Source of the DNA: an uncultured Erysipelotrichaceae bacterium | GTDB lineage: Bacteria; Bacillota_I; Bacilli_A; RFN20; CAG-826 | Direction: 5' to 3' | DNA: 9,787 nucleotides | Assembly: GCA_946612405.1 (NCBI GenBank) | Contig: CAMOEQ010000021.1 | Coordinates: 1 to 9,787 of the forward strand | Shown here: one piece after another, positions 7,192-9,787 of the stretch | How positions within the stretch are numbered: position 1 is the stretch's first letter | Layout of the letters: each line of letters opens with the position of its first letter | Position numbers and translations under genes: made by a program | Notes under the pieces: generated by a model | Databases searched by the model: none | Seen by the model: only the letters and a program-made list of their open reading frames with translations | Told to the model about the DNA's origin: nothing

Positions 7192-8607
7192 TTATTCCTC
7201 CTTAAAAAGTAAGTCTTGAATAACACAATTATGGGCATTAGCGATTGTGATTCTTTCTTCTTCGTTAGGTTTTTTGACAATTGTTATATTTTTAAAAGAC
7301 ATGTCTTTAAACAATGGGTAGTCTTTAAAGCCATCTACCAAAATATGTGGTTGATTAAAAATCTTATTATCAGGTTTAATTGCTACACCAGTAACTGCAA
7401 CATCTTCAAAAGAGAAATTGGAGAATTCGGTGATATCTTTTGCTGATTCACCATCATCATTATAATCAACCAAATGAATTGAGATGCTAGATGCTTTGCA
7501 ATGTTTAACGCGGACATTTTTAACATATCCACCTCTTTTTAAAGTTGTTTTTATATGAACTCCAAAATAGGAATGAATGAAATCGCAGTTGAAAATATCA
7601 ACGTTATAAACACCACCACTAATTTCACTACCAATCGCGCAACCGTGGCTGCCGTTTGAGACACAATCAAAAATTGAAAGATTATAACATGGAATATTTA
7701 TGATGTTGCCTTCTGGATTTTTACCACTTTTAATTGCGACGCAATCATCACCAACAAAGAATGTATTGGCAAAGATATCCATATCGTGGCAACTATCTGG
7801 ATCGATTCCATCGCCATTTGGCAAACCACCAGATTTAAAATCACAATGATGAATATAAATATGGTCTGAATAAGTTGGATGAACATTCCAACTAGCTGAA
7901 TGGCCTAACTTAAGTCCGTCTAAAATAACGTTAGAACAGTTTGAAATATTAATTAATCTATTTCTCCATCTATCATTTATGACTGGATGATCTTTTTCTT
8001 TTTCAAGCATATCGAATCTTAGTTCTCTACCTCCACCATAAATGGTTCCTTCACCATGAATGAGAATGTTGTGGGTGGTTGCTGTTTTGGAGTGATCTAA
8101 TTCGCCGATGTTGATTAAAGATGCATAAGCCATTACTTCAAAACCTTCAAATCTAGATTTTATTTTTGGTAAATAATCATTAGCTAAAGTGCTCCCTTTA
8201 ATAAAAGCGTCTTTTTCTAAATAAATCTCGGTATCGCTATGAACAAATAAAGCGCCACAAAGATAGGTGCCTTTAGGGAAGATAATTCGATTGGTTCTCT
8301 CAGCCATATCTAAGAAGCTTTGAACTTCTTTTGTAACATTCTTTGTTCCAGTATTATCAGAAACTTTCACAACGATTGCTTTACGTCTAGGAAGAGCGCG
8401 AATATATTCATCAAAAATAACCTTCTTATCTCGAAGTACTTTTACGTGATATGTCTTACTTGCTAATAGTCTATCAAATGTGTAATTTGTAATATTACCA
8501 TCAGCAATTAATTCATCGTTTAAATAATAAGAATAATTACTATCCTTATCGTATTCATCAAAGGTTAGATAGATGACTATTTTCTCTGCATATCTCAAAT
8601 ATTTCAT
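7192..8607 (-). CDS. GH28 polygalacturonase-like hydrolase, cytoplasmic
   Basis: Right-handed parallel beta-helix (pectate-lyase fold) glycoside hydrolase of 471 residues. Residues 1-72 look like a small beta-sandwich, perhaps FN3-like, as seen before the helix in bacterial exo-polygalacturonases. There is no signal peptide. Catalytic blocks are NGDGIDPDSC (264-273, classical NTD; Asp266), GDDCVAIKSG (286-295, Asp287/Asp288), GSHGCAIGSE (319-328, classical GHG; His321) and FGVHIKTT (348-355), where the classical RIK Arg is His351 and Lys353 is kept. The three acids and the His are present, so it is probably active, but the substrate-binding Arg change leaves specificity open: homogalacturonan, rhamnogalacturonan or xylogalacturonan ends. 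An AAAGGG site precedes the ATG, which begins 1 nt after the upstream hydrolase's TAG. A role releasing galacturonate for UxaB/UxaA fits the operon. Confidence 0.88.
   Translation of the reverse strand: MKYLRYAEKIVIYLTFDEYDKDSNYSYYLNDELIADGNITNYTFDRLLASKTYHVKVLRDKKVIFDEYIRALPRRKAIVVKVSDNTGTKNVTKEVQSFLDMAERTNRIIFPKGTYLCGALFVHSDTEIYLEKDAFIKGSTLANDYLPKIKSRFEGFEVMAYASLINIGELDHSKTATTHNILIHGEGTIYGGGRELRFDMLEKEKDHPVINDRWRNRLINISNCSNVILDGLKLGHSASWNVHPTYSDHIYIHHCDFKSGGLPNGDGIDPDSCHDMDIFANTFFVGDDCVAIKSGKNPEGNIINIPCYNLSIFDCVSNGSHGCAIGSEISGGVYNVDIFNCDFIHSYFGVHIKTTLKRGGYVKNVRVKHCKASSISIHLVDYNDDGESAKDITEFSNFSFEDVAVTGVAIKPDNKIFNQPHILVDGFKDYPLFKDMSFKNITIVKKPNEEERITIANAHNCVIQDLLFKEE
7197..7203 (-). promoter_or_regulatory. 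Strong Shine-Dalgarno site for the SGNH gene
   Basis: The minus strand reads AAGGAGG, 7 nt from the ATG at 7189, the best ribosome site in the window. It overlaps the last codons and lies just before the TAA stop of the GH28 gene. It fixes the SGNH start and suggests high translation of that gene compared with its neighbours. Confidence 0.85.
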
Positions 8608-8608
8608 A

Positions 8609-9787
8609 CTAAAATACCCTTTGAATTAATAAGATAGCAAAGCAAGCTGTCCAGTTATAATCGGAGATGCTATGAACATGTCGACGATAATCTGGAACTT
8701 TAGTTGGCTCACCTTTACGATGGCACATGAATGGAGATACATCATCTTTTGGATCAAAGAATTCAAAAATACATCCAGTTTTCTTATACCATTTATTAAT
8801 CATATTAAGAGTTGAAACTCTTAATTCTTCTGCTAATTTCTCATATCCATAATCTAATAAGCCTTTAATGATCATATAGTTGATGTTGACCCATACTCCA
8901 CCACGCCACATGTCATTACTAAAACGTGGGTCTTTTTGAGAGATAGAAGATAAGGGCGCTTCACTCCATAAAAGCGATTTGTCTTTTAATACTTTGACCA
9001 TTTTCTTTGCTTGTTCTTTATTAGAAATACCTGCAAATAACGGGAGAAATGATGATGGAGTTAAAACGTGAGTCAACTTTCCAGAGAACAATCTATCGTA
9101 GTAAACACCATCTTTTTCATCCCATAATAAGGTTTGAATTTTATCTTTAACATTATTAGAAATTTCATCCCACTTATTGGAAAGTTCTTGGTTATTTAAT
9201 TCTTTATAAATAAGCGAAAGATATTTGCTATCTAAAGCAAAGTATGAAGAGAAGTCGATGCAATCCATTTCTTCATCGAAATCAAATCTAGGGGAATTAT
9301 CTAAACCAGATTCACCGCACTTACATTCTTCATAATCTGGTTCGGTCTTCCATTCTAAAAGACCATTTTTATTCTTATCTCGATTATTTAAATCGAAAGT
9401 TAAATATTTATCTAAATACGGAGCACATTGAGCTAAGAATTGTTTATCACCACTTTGTTTATAAACAAAGAATGTTGCATAAGACATTACGCAAGGCTGG
9501 GTTATATCGCTGCAATCAGTTGGATTTGCCATATGAGGCATGAAGCCGTTTTCACGCATTTGCTCAAGCATCGCTAACAAGATTTCTTGAGCAACTTTTT
9601 TATTATATAAAGACATTGCCATCGCGTGAAAAGCACTATCCCACATCCACATATGTCTATGAGGAACTCTATCAGGTGTCGTCCATAAACGAGTTATTTT
9701 ACCTTCTGGAGAGCGAACATTAACTTTGTTAACACTTAAAGCCTTATAATATAAACCTTCAAAATGCTTGTCTAAACATTTAGGCAT
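8609..9787 (-). CDS. GH63/GH37-like (alpha/alpha)6-barrel glycoside hydrolase, touching the window edge
   Basis: Clan GH-G type hydrolase; 392 residues are visible. Conserved blocks are WTTPDRVPHRHMWMWDSAFH (35-54), DITQPCV (94-100), ESGLDNSPRFD (159-169), WRGGVWVNINYMIIKGL (294-310) and FEFFDP (341-346). By analogy with E. coli YgjK (GH63), Asp163 is the likely general acid and Glu342 the general base. No signal peptide is seen. The first ATG is exactly the last base triplet of the window, so I cannot tell whether it is the true start. Relatives as I remember them carry the K.LSV.KVN.SPEG segment (here 15-29) well inside a longer protein, so an upstream N-terminal domain is plausible. Known clan members act on alpha-glucosides or alpha-mannosides; in this pectin cluster the substrate is unknown. 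It ends with TAG one base before the GH28 ATG. Confidence 0.75.
   Translation of the reverse strand: MPKCLDKHFEGLYYKALSVNKVNVRSPEGKITRLWTTPDRVPHRHMWMWDSAFHAMAMSLYNKKVAQEILLAMLEQMRENGFMPHMANPTDCSDITQPCVMSYATFFVYKQSGDKQFLAQCAPYLDKYLTFDLNNRDKNKNGLLEWKTEPDYEECKCGESGLDNSPRFDFDEEMDCIDFSSYFALDSKYLSLIYKELNNQELSNKWDEISNNVKDKIQTLLWDEKDGVYYDRLFSGKLTHVLTPSSFLPLFAGISNKEQAKKMVKVLKDKSLLWSEAPLSSISQKDPRFSNDMWRGGVWVNINYMIIKGLLDYGYEKLAEELRVSTLNMINKWYKKTGCIFEFFDPKDDVSPFMCHRKGEPTKVPDYRRHVHSISDYNWTACFAILLIQRVF

Noticed and set aside
1..9787. Mycoplasma-type code with TGA as tryptophan, considered because of the AT richness
   Set aside because: Tryptophan is TGG where checked, the genes are uninterrupted by TGA, and two genes end on TGA at normal family C-termini.
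1..9787. tRNA or rRNA genes, insertion sequences, CRISPR repeats, riboswitch-like leaders
   Set aside because: Coding sequence fills nearly the whole window and nothing of these kinds was recognisable in the short gaps.

Overview
The window is 9.8 kb of AT-rich bacterial DNA, packed with nine genes that all lie on the minus strand, so transcription runs from high to low coordinates. Gaps are tiny (largest 47 nt), several junctions overlap, and most genes have Shine-Dalgarno-like sequences. Tryptophan is TGG where I checked it and no in-frame TGA interrupts the genes, so the standard bacterial code applies. Base composition, AGGAGG-type ribosome sites and gene content suggest a low-GC Firmicutes or Tenericutes-like bacterium (for example an uncultured gut Bacilli lineage). 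This placement is inference; no RNA or marker gene is present.

In transcription order: (1) 9787-8609, a clan GH-G (GH63/GH37-like) (alpha/alpha)6 glycoside hydrolase that touches the window edge; (2) 8607-7192, a GH28 polygalacturonase-like hydrolase; (3) 7189-6383, an SGNH/GDSL hydrolase, probably a sugar-ester deacetylase; (4) 6380-5007, tagaturonate reductase UxaB; (5) 5010-3607, altronate dehydratase UxaA; (6) 3572-2385, a GHMP kinase closely resembling plant galacturonokinase; (7) 2388-1654, a sugar-1-phosphate nucleotidyltransferase; (8) 1606-584, 2-keto-3-deoxygluconate kinase KdgK; (9) 584 to beyond position 1, KDPG aldolase Eda, lacking its C-terminal tail.

Together this is a D-galacturonate (pectin) utilisation operon. 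The first three genes would release galacturonate from imported oligosaccharides. None has a visible signal peptide in the sequence present, so they look cytoplasmic. UxaB, UxaA, KdgK and Eda form the isomerase-pathway route tagaturonate -> altronate -> KDG -> KDPG -> pyruvate + glyceraldehyde-3-phosphate. Uronate isomerase (UxaC), a transporter and a regulator are not in the window.

The most unusual point is the kinase/nucleotidyltransferase pair inserted between uxaA and kdgK. Its predicted chemistry is galacturonate -> galacturonate-1-phosphate -> UDP-galacturonate, a salvage route best known from plants. One operon would then both burn galacturonate and activate it for glycan synthesis. 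Other points worth checking are altered catalytic motifs in the GH28 and SGNH enzymes, and an 18-bp perfect palindrome overlapping a possible internal promoter ahead of kdgK.
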